From the NCBI GenBank assembly GCA_964642545.1, contig CAZXQU010000001.1, positions 62,001 to 126,000 of the forward strand: a stretch of 64,000 nucleotides of DNA, given 5' to 3'. This DNA comes from QYOJ01 sp964642545 (GTDB lineage: Bacteria > Bacteroidota > Bacteroidia > Bacteroidales > FEN-979). The notes under the pieces are model-generated. The model worked only from the letters and a program-made list of their open reading frames with translations, was not told where the DNA came from and made no database searches. Made by a program: the position numbers and the translations under genes. Below, in pieces: positions 43,632 through 52,041 of this stretch (the first letter of the stretch is position 1; each line of letters opens with the position of its first letter).

Positions 43632-45620
43632 ATGCCAAGCTCCTCCGGACTTAGACGATACACCGTTTTCATGATCCTTCTTTGCATATTGACAATAGGA
43701 GATGAATCTCTTTTGGCTCAGGATACCTGTTCTATAGAACTGGAAAAAAAAGACCAGAAACTCTTTGAAACCGGAATGACATATTTCAATCGGGGAAATT
43801 TTATACTCGCAGCCCAAACGATGCGCGACCTGGCTACCCGTTACCCCAACTTTGCTGATGCCTGGTTTATCCTGGGGAGTTCATATATTAAGCGGCAGGA
43901 TTCTGACTTCAAACAGGCAGAGGGATATTTCAAAAAAGCACTGGAGATCTGTCCCCATTATAATCCCTATATTCATTATTACTTAGGAGAAATCTATTAC
44001 AGCAAGGAGGATTTCGGAGCCACTGTGGCCCACCTCACGCTCTTTTTGAAGGATGTGGATAAGATCAAAAACGATGAGGATTACAACCGGGCCGTGAGTT
44101 TGCTTGACTACTCAAGCTTCTACAAGGAGATGCTCACAAATCCGGTCCCTTTCCATCCCGAAGTGGTTGAAGGGATCTCCTCTGCTGAGAATGAATACCT
44201 GGCAATCCTGAGTCCCGACAATCAGATCGCTATGTTCACCAGGGAAAAGAAGATCCTCCCCGATCGAAACTCCTTGCTTCAGACACCTGGATACAAAGAA
44301 AGATTCATGTTCAGTTTGCGTGATTACGATAGGAGTTTCACGGCTGGTGAGGAGATGCCGGAGCCGTTTAATGTCAACGGCAATGAAGGGGGCGCCACAC
44401 TGACTGCCGACAACAATTCCCTCTATTACACTGTTTGTCAATATGATAAAACAACACACTACCTCAATTGTGACATCTATTTCTCAGAATATCGAAATGA
44501 TGAGTGGAAAGAGATAAAAAGTGCCGGGAGCCGGATCAACAAACCTGGCTCCTGGGAGTCTCAGCCAAGCATCTCTACAGATGGCACTGTCTTGTTCTTT
44601 GTTAGTGACAGGCCTGGTGGATATGGAGGTTACGATATCTACAAAGCCACGCGGTACCAGGGAGGTGAATGGGGAGCACCGGTAAATATGGGACCGTTGA
44701 TCAATTCAACTGGTAACGAAAAATCACCCTTCATTCACCCCGATGGGAAAACACTCTATTTTTCTTCCGACGGATGGATGGGTATGGGTGGTTACGATGT
44801 GTTTTATACACGCCTTCTTGAGGATGGCAGCATCAAGAAGCCTCAAAACATAGGATACCCCATCAATTCGCCAGAAGATGAGGTTGGCTTTTTTGTGAGT
44901 ACAGATGGCACACAAGGGTTTTTTGCCTCCAACAAGCTTAAAGAGCAGGGAGGATGGGACCTCTACTCCTTTGAGTTATACGATAAAGCCCGTCCCGAGA
45001 AGGTACTTTTTATCAAGGGTATGGTGAAGGACGAGAACAGCTTTGAGCCATTAAAGGCCCGTATTGAACTCAGGAATGTGGAGACTCAAAAAATCAATGA
45101 AGTCTCACTGGATACAAATACCGGCAAATATGTTGCGGTTGCCCCCTTTGATAATGACTACATCATTACCATCAAAAAAGAGGGGTATGTATATGAGTCG
45201 AAATACATCTCCAGAGTCGACACTGCATTCACAAAACCAGCTACCGTGGATATGGAGATCCAGCCAATCGAACTCGATAAATCTTACCGAATCAACGATA
45301 TCTATTTTGCATTCAACTCCTTTGACTTAACTCCTGAGTCGAAAGTGGTTCTTGATCAACTCACCGAATTTCTGGAGCTCAACGACAAACTTTCTATCCA
45401 GATTCAAGGCCATACCGATGCCATAGGTAACGATGCAGCCAACCTGATCCTTTCCGAAAACCGTGCGAAATCAGTTTATGATTACCTTATTGCCAACCAT
45501 GTTCCTACCCCAAGGCTCACGTACAAAGGGTTTGGGGAGACAAATCCCCTGGCCACCAACGACACTGAGGAGGGCCGTGCGATGAATCGCCGCACCTGCT
45601 TTGTGATCACCCAAAAATAA
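43632..45620 (+). CDS. PorE-like T9SS envelope protein (TPR, PD40, CRD, OmpA)
   Basis: 662 residues from ATG 43632 with a signal peptide ending LLAQ-D. In order: TPR repeats (~40-165; FETGMTYFNRGNFILAAQTM, AEGYFKKALEICPHYNPY), PD40/WD40-like propeller blades (~190-470; FFVSDRPGGYGGYDIYKA, YFSSDGWMGMGGYDVFYT, FFASNKLKEQGGWDLYSFEL), a carboxypeptidase-regulatory-like domain (~475-550) and a C-terminal OmpA peptidoglycan-binding domain (FAFNSFDLTPESKVVL, QGHTDAIGNDAANL). This is the domain order of PorE (PG1058) of Porphyromonas gingivalis, which helps anchor the T9SS to peptidoglycan. There is no clear lipobox, in contrast to PorE lipoproteins, so a paralog is possible. Confidence 0.85.
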   Translation: MPSSSGLRRYTVFMILLCILTIGDESLLAQDTCSIELEKKDQKLFETGMTYFNRGNFILAAQTMRDLATRYPNFADAWFILGSSYIKRQDSDFKQAEGYFKKALEICPHYNPYIHYYLGEIYYSKEDFGATVAHLTLFLKDVDKIKNDEDYNRAVSLLDYSSFYKEMLTNPVPFHPEVVEGISSAENEYLAILSPDNQIAMFTREKKILPDRNSLLQTPGYKERFMFSLRDYDRSFTAGEEMPEPFNVNGNEGGATLTADNNSLYYTVCQYDKTTHYLNCDIYFSEYRNDEWKEIKSAGSRINKPGSWESQPSISTDGTVLFFVSDRPGGYGGYDIYKATRYQGGEWGAPVNMGPLINSTGNEKSPFIHPDGKTLYFSSDGWMGMGGYDVFYTRLLEDGSIKKPQNIGYPINSPEDEVGFFVSTDGTQGFFASNKLKEQGGWDLYSFELYDKARPEKVLFIKGMVKDENSFEPLKARIELRNVETQKINEVSLDTNTGKYVAVAPFDNDYIITIKKEGYVYESKYISRVDTAFTKPATVDMEIQPIELDKSYRINDIYFAFNSFDLTPESKVVLDQLTEFLELNDKLSIQIQGHTDAIGNDAANLILSENRAKSVYDYLIANHVPTPRLTYKGFGETNPLATNDTEEGRAMNRRTCFVITQK

Positions 45621-45687
45621 TCCAAAAAGAATTCCTATTATTTTCTGCCATTGACCCAACCATTTGAGGGGAGAGTTAGTCTATAAT

Positions 45688-45718
45688 AAAATAGCGAAAC
45701 AGTAAAATAGCGAAATAT
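45688..45718 (+). repeat. Repeats of AATAGCGAAA at the response-regulator start
   Basis: AAATAGCGAAACAGTAAAAT then AGCGAAATATG: two copies of AATAGCGAAA, the second running into the ATG at 45717. The word is that of the aguB-aguA junction. Confidence 0.8.
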
Positions 45719-46361
45719 GAAAATTTTAATCGTAGATGATCATGCTCTGATCAGGAGAGGGCTTAAATCTCTGCTCATGAGCTGCAATCCCATGTGGGAA
45801 GTATATGAGGCAATCAATGGAATCCAAGCCGTTATCTATGCTCCGAAACTCCAGCCTGATATTGTCCTGATGGATTACTCCATGCCAAAACTCAATGGGC
45901 ATAAGGCTGCCAGCCAACTGATCAAGGATATTCCTGGAATAAAGATCATCATGATTTCAGGATTCATCTCATCAGCGAACATCCGGGCGCTGCTCAATTC
46001 GGGGATCATGGGTATTGTATCCAAGACAGCCGGGGCCGAAGAGATCCTGGAAGCAATTCATCAGGTGATGAATGGGAAACAACATCTGATAGTGGAGTCC
46101 TCAATCAACGTCCCTGATGATGAAGTCACTCCCAAAAAACCAACGAAAGTGTCTGAAAAACAAAAAATGGACCTGCTTACACGTCGCGAGTTGGAGGTGA
46201 TGGAGCTAATTGTTCAAGGATACAGTGCGGAAATCATCATTCAAAAGCTGGCTATCAGCCCTAGAACACTACATACTCACAGATTTAACATTTTCAAAAA
46301 ATGCAACCTTCACTCGTCAGCCGAATTATTAAGGTATGCATTTAAAAATAAGATAGGCTGA
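45717..46361 (+). CDS. Orphan NarL/FixJ-type response regulator
   Basis: 214 residues: receiver domain (1-125) with ILIVDDHALIRRGL, phospho-acceptor Asp in IVLMDYSMPKLNG (~52-54), Ser in IMISGFISSANIRALL and Lys in GIVSKTAGAEEI; then a LuxR-type helix-turn-helix (~155-210; LTRRELEVMELIVQGYSAE, ISPRTLHTHRFNIFKKCNL). There is no sensor kinase next to it. It probably activates or represses promoters after phosphorylation by a kinase encoded elsewhere. Targets are unknown. Confidence 0.92.
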   Translation: MKILIVDDHALIRRGLKSLLMSCNPMWEVYEAINGIQAVIYAPKLQPDIVLMDYSMPKLNGHKAASQLIKDIPGIKIIMISGFISSANIRALLNSGIMGIVSKTAGAEEILEAIHQVMNGKQHLIVESSINVPDDEVTPKKPTKVSEKQKMDLLTRRELEVMELIVQGYSAEIIIQKLAISPRTLHTHRFNIFKKCNLHSSAELLRYAFKNKIG

Positions 46362-46382
46362 ATTTGTTACATATTGGGATAA

Positions 46383-46624
46383 ATTTCATGTCATGGCACA
46401 ACCTCTTACACGAAACCCAAAAACGGCTTCCCTTCCTCTCCTGGCAACGACGTATTGAAGATGACATCGGATGGCGTCATCATCACATCCGGAGAGATGG
46501 TAACTGAAGCAGAAAAGATCGTCAGAAATTTTCGTTGGATGTAAGTGGTCTGCAAAAAGGGGTCTACGTAATAGAGGTTGGACACAACGAATTCACCCTC
46601 TCGGAAAAGCTTATCATTCGCTAG
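46383..46624 (+). pseudogene. Frameshifted remnant of a T9SS-secreted protein C-terminus
   Basis: The last 102 nt before TAG 46622-46624 read KFSLDVSGLQKGVYVIEVG followed by HNEFTLSEKLIIR, a textbook end of a T9SS sorting domain, but an in-frame TGA closes that frame at 46505. In the adjacent frame upstream, 46383-46510 reads on as ...KMTSDGVIITSGEMVTEAEKI, which looks like the preceding strands of such a domain. So this is a degraded gene end with a frameshift; the rest of the gene is absent. It follows the response regulator stop (46361). Confidence 0.75.
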
Positions 46625-46948
46625 TTTCAGAGCAAATACTTAGAAAATACTTAGATTTTTCCTTCTCTTCTAAGCTCCAGTACTTAGGGAATTTTCCTAT
46701 AAATTAAGTAATTTGACGTATTGCCTGGCGGAATTTCATCCCCTATTTTAGTACCACAAATAAAAAAAGAGATGGGGATGAATATATATCTGTTATTGGC
46801 TATATCAATGGGCCTGAATCTAACCAGCCAGGAATCAGGAAAATGCCTGGAAGAAAATGATAAACACATCGCCCTCCAGGAGGAGAGTCTCTTTCTAGGG
46901 AGTGGAATGGGTGGTGTGGTAATCACCCTGACATCGGGCTATGCGCAA
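46625..46948. other. Intergenic stretch without recognisable gene
   Basis: 324 nt between the T9SS remnant and ribH. An open frame on the plus strand (46721, running antisense into ribH) and one on the minus strand give no recognisable protein. I see no RNA gene. The sequence may hold more decayed coding DNA. Confidence 0.5.
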
Positions 46949-47410
46949 TCAGATCAGCGGCAATACATTAGCCATCTCGATCGCAGCCAGGGCAGCATCG
47001 AAGCCTTTGTTCCCACTCTTAGTGCCAGCCCGCTCAATCGCCTGCTCGATGTTGTCAGTTGTGAGCACCCCATAGATCACCGGGATGCCGGCATCGATGC
47101 TAACCGAGGCGACCCCTTTTGAAACCTCTGCAGCTACATAATCAAAATGTGGTGTAGCTCCGCGGATGACGGCTCCCAAACAGATTACCGCATTGTACTT
47201 CCCCGAAGTGGCCATCTTTTTAGCCAAAAAAGGGATCTCAAACGCACCGGGGGCCCAAATCAATTCAATATTGGCTTCCTCGGCTCCGTGGCGCCTGAGA
47301 CCATCAAGACAGCCTGATAACAACTTGCTGCTGATGAATTCGTTAAACCGGGCAACTACGATCCCGAACTTCAACTCTTTCGCATCCAGTTTTCCTTCTA
47401 TTGTTTTCAT
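46949..47410 (-). CDS. ribH: 6,7-dimethyl-8-ribityllumazine synthase
   Basis: Condenses 3,4-dihydroxy-2-butanone 4-phosphate with the ribityl pyrimidine to form lumazine, the penultimate step of riboflavin synthesis; it usually forms 60-mers. The 153-residue protein has IVVARFNEFISSKLLSG, APGAFEIPFLAKKM, ICLGAVIRGATPHFDYV with the catalytic His, and GVLTTDNIEQAIERAG. It is the last gene of the ribD-ribE-ribBA-ribH operon, 20 nt behind ribBA. Confidence 0.97.
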   Translation of the reverse strand: MKTIEGKLDAKELKFGIVVARFNEFISSKLLSGCLDGLRRHGAEEANIELIWAPGAFEIPFLAKKMATSGKYNAVICLGAVIRGATPHFDYVAAEVSKGVASVSIDAGIPVIYGVLTTDNIEQAIERAGTKSGNKGFDAALAAIEMANVLPLI

Positions 47411-47430
47411 TTTATGGTTGTTGGTTGTTA

Positions 47431-48648
47431 TTAAATTTTGATCTCATCCGTAAAACTCAGCATATGTCCCATCTTATCCCGCTTGGTCATCAGGTAAAGC
47501 TTGTTATTCTCATTATGTTTTACTTCAATGGGCACACGTTCCACTATTTCAAGACCGAACCCGTCAATTCCACTGATCTTCTTCGGATTGTTGGTGAGTA
47601 GACGAATTTGCTTCAGCCCAAGGTCGGCCAGAATCTCAGCCCCAATGCCATAATCCCGCATATCGGCCAAAAAACCAAGAGCCTGATTTGCCTCCACAGT
47701 ATCCATCCCTTTATCCTGCAAATGGTACGCTTTCATCTTGTTCGCCAGTCCAATTCCTCTGCCCTCCTGTCTCATATAAAGTAACACGCCTCTCCCCTCC
47801 AGGCTTATCTGCCGCAATGCGATATCCAATTGTTCACCACAATCGCAGCGTTGAGAACCAAATACGTCTCCGGTGAGGCACTCCGAATGAACCCTAACCA
47901 GGACAGGTTCCTCTGTAGTGATGTCTCCCTTGACAAGAGCCAGGTGGTCTTCCCCTGTGAGTTTGCTCTGGTAGCTGTGCGCCTTAAAATAGCCATAACG
48001 GGTTGGGAGATCGACGATTGTATTACAGAAAATCAACTTTTCATTCTTTCGCCGATAGTCAATCAAATCGGCGATTGTGATCATTTTAAGCGTATGCTTT
48101 TTGCAGTACTCGATAAGTTCTGGAACGCGTGCCATGGATCCATCTTCATTCATGATCTCACAAATCACACCGGCGGGATAGAGTCCTGCCATGGTGGCGA
48201 GGTCAATCGATGCTTCGGTATGGCCGGCCCTTACCAGAACTCCACCCTCACGGTATTCAATAGGGAAAATATGCCCCGGACGTGTGAAGTCTTTGGCATT
48301 CGAGTTCGGGTCAAGTACCTTCTGGATAGTTAGAGCCCGCTCCTTTGCAGAGATGCCGGTTGTACACTCGGTGGCATCAATGCTGATCGTAAAAGCTGTA
48401 CGGTTGGGATCAGTATTCTTGGCAACCATCCGGTCAATATGAAGCTCCTCCAAACGATCTTTCTGTACAGGCATGCAGATGAGTCCGCCGCCAAATTTTG
48501 CCATGAAATTGATCACTTGCGGAGTTGCCATTTCAGCTGCAATCACCAGGTCTCCCTCATTTTCCCGGTCTTCATCGTCGACAATCACAACCATCTTCCC
48601 TAGTTTGAGATCCTCGATTGCTTCTAGTATAGTGTTAAATTGGTACAT
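47431..48648 (-). CDS. ribBA: Bifunctional DHBP synthase / GTP cyclohydrolase II
   Basis: RibB (N-terminal, ~1-200) makes 3,4-dihydroxy-2-butanone 4-phosphate from ribulose 5-phosphate; RibA (~205-400) opens GTP to the pyrimidine precursor. I start at ATG 48648 (MYQFNTILEAIEDLKLGKM), since the longer frame only adds repeat-encoded residues. Motifs: VDDEDRENEGDLV, RAGHTEASIDLA, then the zinc site CLTGDVFGSQRCDCGEQL and YMRQEGRGIGLANK. Length ~405 aa is normal. Regulated with the rest of the operon by the FMN riboswitch upstream of ribD. Confidence 0.96.
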   Translation of the reverse strand: MYQFNTILEAIEDLKLGKMVVIVDDEDRENEGDLVIAAEMATPQVINFMAKFGGGLICMPVQKDRLEELHIDRMVAKNTDPNRTAFTISIDATECTTGISAKERALTIQKVLDPNSNAKDFTRPGHIFPIEYREGGVLVRAGHTEASIDLATMAGLYPAGVICEIMNEDGSMARVPELIEYCKKHTLKMITIADLIDYRRKNEKLIFCNTIVDLPTRYGYFKAHSYQSKLTGEDHLALVKGDITTEEPVLVRVHSECLTGDVFGSQRCDCGEQLDIALRQISLEGRGVLLYMRQEGRGIGLANKMKAYHLQDKGMDTVEANQALGFLADMRDYGIGAEILADLGLKQIRLLTNNPKKISGIDGFGLEIVERVPIEVKHNENNKLYLMTKRDKMGHMLSFTDEIKI

Positions 48649-48660
48649 GTTAGTTTTTAG

Positions 48661-48688
48661 TTTCGGGTTTCGCGTTTCGCGTTTCGTG
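48661..48688 (-). repeat. Four 7-nt units TTTCGGG/TTTCGCG before ribBA
   Basis: Plus-strand TTTCGGG, TTTCGCG, TTTCGCG, TTTCGTG, 12 nt upstream of the ribBA ATG. On the minus strand they read as CGCGAAA/CCCGAAA words, the same family as GAAACCC at 8523. Confidence 0.88.
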
Positions 48689-48770
48689 TTTTTTACCACA
48701 TTAGGCACAGTAGAACACATTAGTTCCATTATTTTCTATTGTGACCTACTGTGTCTATTGTGGTGCATTT

Positions 48771-48792
48771 CGTAATTCGTAATTCGTAATTA
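48771..48792 (-). repeat. Three 7-nt units CGTAATT at the ribE stop
   Basis: CGTAATT three times (48771-48791). The ribE stop codon TAA (48790-48792) is part of the end of the array. The same word occurs at 8478 and 27350. Between this array and the one at 48661 lie further CACATTAG/CACAATAG-like words. Confidence 0.85.
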
Positions 48793-49431
48793 TATATATC
48801 CGTTTCTTGCCAGAGTTTCAAGGGTCACTCCAGCCCCTTTCGCTTCTCCCTTCGCCAGTTTCTCAATATATTTTCCAATGATGTCGCATTCGATATTCAC
48901 CTTATCGCCTTTTCTTTTGGCAAGAATGGTTGTCTCTTCCTGAGTGAGCGGGATGATACCCACCCTGAAGGAGCGGGAGTCCACATCAATTACTGTGAGG
49001 CTGATCCCATCAATGGCCACAGATCCTTTCTCCACAATATACCGGAGAACTGCCGCACCGGCTTCTATCCGAAACAACTCAGCATTGTCTTCCCGACCTC
49101 TTTCAATAATTCGTCCGGTTCCGTCAATATGACCTGAAACGAGGTGCCCACCCAAACGGTCATTCAACCGCAACGCCCGTTCAAGGTTAACTTTACTCCC
49201 CGATTTAAAGTAATCGAAGGTGGTTCGTATCATTGTCTCCGGCATCACATCAACTGAAAATCCACGCTCATTAATGGATGTGACAGTGAGGCAAACTCCC
49301 TCCACGGCGATACTATCTCCAACTTTTGATCCCTCCAGAACCCGCTGAGCCTGCACATTCAGCACAATCGCTTTCCCTCCTCTTCGGATGGAGCTAAGCG
49401 CACCAACTTCCTCTATGATTCCTGTAAACAT
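48790..49431 (-). CDS. ribE: Riboflavin synthase
   Basis: Dismutates two lumazine molecules to riboflavin and a pyrimidine. The 213-residue protein has two lumazine-binding repeats: MFTGIIEEVGALSSI with GVCLTVTSINERGFSV, and the second with VSGHIDGTGRIIERG and GISLTVIDVDSRSFRVG. It starts within the end of ribD (19-nt overlap), so translation is likely coupled. The symbol follows the ribD-E-BA-H usage; in E. coli the gene is called ribC/ribE. Confidence 0.96.
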   Translation of the reverse strand: MFTGIIEEVGALSSIRRGGKAIVLNVQAQRVLEGSKVGDSIAVEGVCLTVTSINERGFSVDVMPETMIRTTFDYFKSGSKVNLERALRLNDRLGGHLVSGHIDGTGRIIERGREDNAELFRIEAGAAVLRYIVEKGSVAIDGISLTVIDVDSRSFRVGIIPLTQEETTILAKRKGDKVNIECDIIGKYIEKLAKGEAKGAGVTLETLARNGYI

Positions 49432-50522
49432 GATAAGTATCCTTCAATAATTATGTCTTCTTTCAAAAGCTTCAGGCTGGATACGTGAAACGGTATCGCA
49501 TCGGAGATCCGGCGGATACCTTCTCCCTCCAGTATTGTTGGGGCCTTTTTCCCTCCAATGAATTTAGGTGCAATGAAGAGCATCACCTTGTCCACAATCT
49601 TATCTCTCACCGCCGAAAAAGCCAGTGTTCCGCCCCCTTCAAGAAACACGCTGTCGATGTCCATCATCCCCAATGCCAGCATTAGGTATTCCAGATCAAC
49701 CTGCTCATCTTTCTCCGGACAAACAACCACCTGGGCTCCCGTTCTGCTGATTTCGGCAAGTTTCGCCGGGTCAGCCATCTGGGTAACGGCTAATAATGTC
49801 AACTGCGGATTCGATTTAAGTACGTTAGCATCCAGTGATATTCTGGCTATTGAGTCCACTACTATCTTTAGGGGGTTCTTACTGATCTTCCTGCTTCTTC
49901 TGGCATCCAGTTTCGGGTTGTCTTTCAATACTGTTCCAATACCAACCATGATCGCCGAATATTCGTGCCGAAGCCTGTGTGCCAGTTTCCTGGAGGCTTC
50001 TCCCGAAATCCAGCGAGAGTCGCCAGTTGCTGAGGCAATCTTCCCATCCAGGGTCATCGCTCCCTTGTACAAGCAAAATGGCTTCCGGGTAGTAATGAAT
50101 TTGATAAACGTTTCGTTTAACAGGGCAGCTTCGTCGGCCAGAAGGCCGGTCTCCACGATAATGCCATGATTGATCAGATATTCGATCCCTTTCCCATTCA
50201 CTTTTGGGTTCGGGTCTTTCATGGCAACTACAACTTTCCGGATGCCTTTTTCTATAATCAGGTCAACGCAGGGAGGTGTCTTCCCCATGTGAGCACAGGG
50301 CTCAAGGTTGATATACAGCGTAGCTCCATGCGGAGATTGGATACAGGAGTTGATGGCATTTACTTCGGCGTGCGGACCGCCAAAATGCTCGTGATACCCT
50401 TTTCCGATGATGGTGTTGTTTTTTACAATAACGGCTCCCACCATCGGGTTTGGATTGACCCACCCGGCACCTTTTTTTGCCAGCTTCAGCGCCAGCTTCA
50501 TGTATTTGACCTCATCCTTCAT
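49413..50522 (-). CDS. ribD: Bifunctional deaminase/reductase of riboflavin synthesis
   Basis: The N-terminal deaminase domain (1-145) has the zinc site HAEVNAI and EPCAHMGKTPPC; the C-terminal reductase domain (~150-369) has YKGAMTLDGKIASATGDSRWISG, HEYSAIMVGIGTVLKDNP and VFLEGGGTLAFSA. It converts the product of RibA in two steps to the ribitylamino pyrimidine. First gene of the operon, behind an FMN riboswitch and a terminator-like hairpin whose T-run ends right at the ATG (50520-50522). Confidence 0.97.
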   Translation of the reverse strand: MKDEVKYMKLALKLAKKGAGWVNPNPMVGAVIVKNNTIIGKGYHEHFGGPHAEVNAINSCIQSPHGATLYINLEPCAHMGKTPPCVDLIIEKGIRKVVVAMKDPNPKVNGKGIEYLINHGIIVETGLLADEAALLNETFIKFITTRKPFCLYKGAMTLDGKIASATGDSRWISGEASRKLAHRLRHEYSAIMVGIGTVLKDNPKLDARRSRKISKNPLKIVVDSIARISLDANVLKSNPQLTLLAVTQMADPAKLAEISRTGAQVVVCPEKDEQVDLEYLMLALGMMDIDSVFLEGGGTLAFSAVRDKIVDKVMLFIAPKFIGGKKAPTILEGEGIRRISDAIPFHVSSLKLLKEDIIIEGYLSCLQES

Positions 50523-50566
50523 AAAAAAACCCTGAAAATTGATCGCATTTCAGCGCATTTCCAGGG
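50523..50566 (-). terminator. Rho-independent terminator, expression platform of the FMN riboswitch
   Basis: Minus strand: stem CCCTGGAAAT pairing over 10 bp (one G-U) with ATTTTCAGGG, a 17-nt loop, then seven T's running straight into the ribD ATG. It is likely to form when FMN is bound and end transcription before ribD. Because the T-run abuts the start codon, hairpin formation may also hide the translation start. Confidence 0.85.
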
Positions 50567-50620
50567 CTATAATAACTTATATATCAGCATCGCCCAATAA
50601 GAGCAATCCCATTATTATTC

Positions 50621-50761
50621 TTCTTCCATCCAGACTATACTGTCGGTGCCGTAATTGCAACGGCTCGGCTCTGTTTTGTATAGACGAAGCATGCCGCGTC
50701 TTTACAAAACAGGGTTAGCGGACTATACCGCCGGTCGGGAATTTCACCCTGCCCTGAAGAA
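50621..50761 (-). promoter_or_regulatory. FMN riboswitch (RFN element)
   Basis: Minus strand, about 100 nt upstream of ribD. It contains the conserved blocks CTTCAGGGCAGGGTGAAATT, CCGACCGGCGGTATAGTC, GAGCCG...CACCGACAGT and TATAGTCTGGATGGAAGA. The basal stem is closed by complementary ends (TTCTTC and GAAGAA). Binding of FMN should favour the downstream terminator and shut off ribD-E-BA-H. The variable stem is made of a palindromic repeat (50671-50712). Confidence 0.95.
50671..50712 (-). repeat. Palindromic repeat forming the variable stem of the FMN riboswitch
   Basis: A ~42-nt hairpin between the conserved blocks CCGCTAACC and GAGCCG. Its central 30 nt match the palindrome at 6248-6277 at 26 of 30 positions (core TAGACGA-GCATGC-CGTCT). 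The outer arms CTGTTTT/AAAACAG are complementary. Confidence 0.85.
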
Positions 50762-50814
50762 ACTAATTTATGCTAAGAACATCATGTGAGATTGACCCCG
50801 ACAAATTACGGCTA

Positions 50815-50822
50815 CAAAGATA
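50815..50822 (-). promoter_or_regulatory. Putative -7 box TATCTTTG for the riboflavin operon
   Basis: TAnnTTTG on the minus strand about 55 nt upstream of the riboswitch, just behind the stop of the preceding T9SS gene. A -33 partner is not clear. Confidence 0.45.
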
Positions 50823-50831
50823 CGATTATAT

Positions 50832-51881
50832 TCAATTAGTTTTTATAATCTTCCGGCTGATTTGTTTTTTGCCGTCCCGGATTTGCAGGATATAGGATCC
50901 GGCTGGCAATGCACTCAAATCAACTTGAACAGATGAATCGGTCAGTTCAATCCTGAGCCGCCTGGAAATGAGGGGCTCTCCTGACAGAGAATAGATGGTC
51001 ATCTCTGCAGTTACCATCTCAGTTCCCGATACCATGATGTTCGCATAATGGGTGACCGGGTTTGGGTAAAGTGAGAGTCCCATCCCTGAAGTCATCTCTT
51101 CAGTTCCAACACCGTAGATGGTCACTTCAACTGAATCAGTTTCTAAGGTAAACCCATCAGATACCTCTACAAAATAGAATGTATCCTCTTCCGGGATGAC
51201 CCATGGATCGGGAAGGGATGAGGTGAACCCGGCTGGATTAGATGTCCAAAAATAGGTGTAGGAGCCTGATCCTCCTGATACTGTTACACCAAGATGGGTT
51301 GAATCACCGATATGCACGTTGGTGGGATCGGCTGTTGCATTTACAGTCAAAGGAACGAGCACGTTCTCTGCGACGATGAGCGTGGATGTCTTTGTCGTTG
51401 ACTTGTTAACACAGAATGCGCCCCAGAAAGTCACTTCACCAGTTCCGGGGGCGGGAGCTGTCCAGGTAAAGTTCCAGACTTTCGGATTAGCTGTTGAACC
51501 GGAGCTTTGTGTGACATATTTGCCACTGCCTACCAGTTTGTTCCCCGAGCCGGCAACCAGGGTTCCGAGGAGAGTTCCACTCAAGTCGTGGGGAGAAACC
51601 TCAAATCCCTTTTCACCCGATCCGGTTACCGTTACCGTCATTGTATAACTGGCTCCAGGCGTATATCCTTCAAGTGGAATATCAGAGGTGATCCAGCCAT
51701 CCACGAATGCAGTAGAGCCACCATGGCAGTTGTGGCAATCTTTGGCATCGTATGGTGACCCGGTATAGCCGGCCGGACTGCCGCTGGGGTAATCAGAGTT
51801 TTCGTTGCCACCAAAGGAAGAGAAGAGCATCAGGCTAGTTACAAGCACCGGGATGCTGAGAAGGAGTAAATGTTTTTTCAT
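50832..51881 (-). CDS. Reeler-like secreted protein with CXXCH motif and T9SS sorting domain
   Basis: 349 residues with signal peptide MKKHLLLLSIPVLVTSLMLFSSFG. After it comes PAGYTGSPYDAKDCHNCHGG, a single CXXCH in the sequence context of cytochrome-like Reeler (choice-of-anchor V) domains, followed by a beta sandwich to ~165 (GEVTFWGAFCVNKS). Residues ~180-255 form a PKD/SprB-like domain (GDSTHLGVTVSGGSGSYTYFW). The end is a T9SS sorting domain (LSLYPNPVTHYANIMVSG, LPAGSYILQIRDGKKQISRKI). A role as a surface protein binding heme or other ligands is possible only. Confidence 0.85.
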   Translation of the reverse strand: MKKHLLLLSIPVLVTSLMLFSSFGGNENSDYPSGSPAGYTGSPYDAKDCHNCHGGSTAFVDGWITSDIPLEGYTPGASYTMTVTVTGSGEKGFEVSPHDLSGTLLGTLVAGSGNKLVGSGKYVTQSSGSTANPKVWNFTWTAPAPGTGEVTFWGAFCVNKSTTKTSTLIVAENVLVPLTVNATADPTNVHIGDSTHLGVTVSGGSGSYTYFWTSNPAGFTSSLPDPWVIPEEDTFYFVEVSDGFTLETDSVEVTIYGVGTEEMTSGMGLSLYPNPVTHYANIMVSGTEMVTAEMTIYSLSGEPLISRRLRIELTDSSVQVDLSALPAGSYILQIRDGKKQISRKIIKTN

Positions 51882-51984
51882 ACATGTACATAGTTAGATG
51901 ATGAGATGCAAATGTAAAAAATTTACCTCTGAGGCGGCAGTGAAAAAAAAGAAAAAAAGGAGATATCTATCGTTTTTACAGTAA

Positions 51985-52018
51985 TAAAAAAGGTTGTCCC
52001 GATGTTTTAAGACAACCT
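51985..52018 (-). terminator. Rho-independent terminator behind the T9SS pseudogene
   Basis: Minus strand: stem AGGTTGTC / GACAACCT (8 bp, loop 12 nt) followed by TTTTTTATT, 24 nt downstream of the pseudogene stop. A clear intrinsic terminator. Confidence 0.85.
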
Positions 52019-52041
52019 CTTTATTATGATTCGTGAAAGGA

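Noticed and set aside
46721..47122. 133-residue plus-strand frame running into ribH
   Set aside because: No recognisable domain, and the second half is antisense to ribH. Some decayed coding sequence at its start is possible.
49558..50169. 203-residue frame opposite ribD
   Set aside because: Antisense to ribD; composition is that of a mirrored coding strand.
50671..50712. Hairpin inside the riboswitch as an intrinsic terminator
   Set aside because: No T-run follows on the minus strand; conserved riboswitch sequence continues on both sides.
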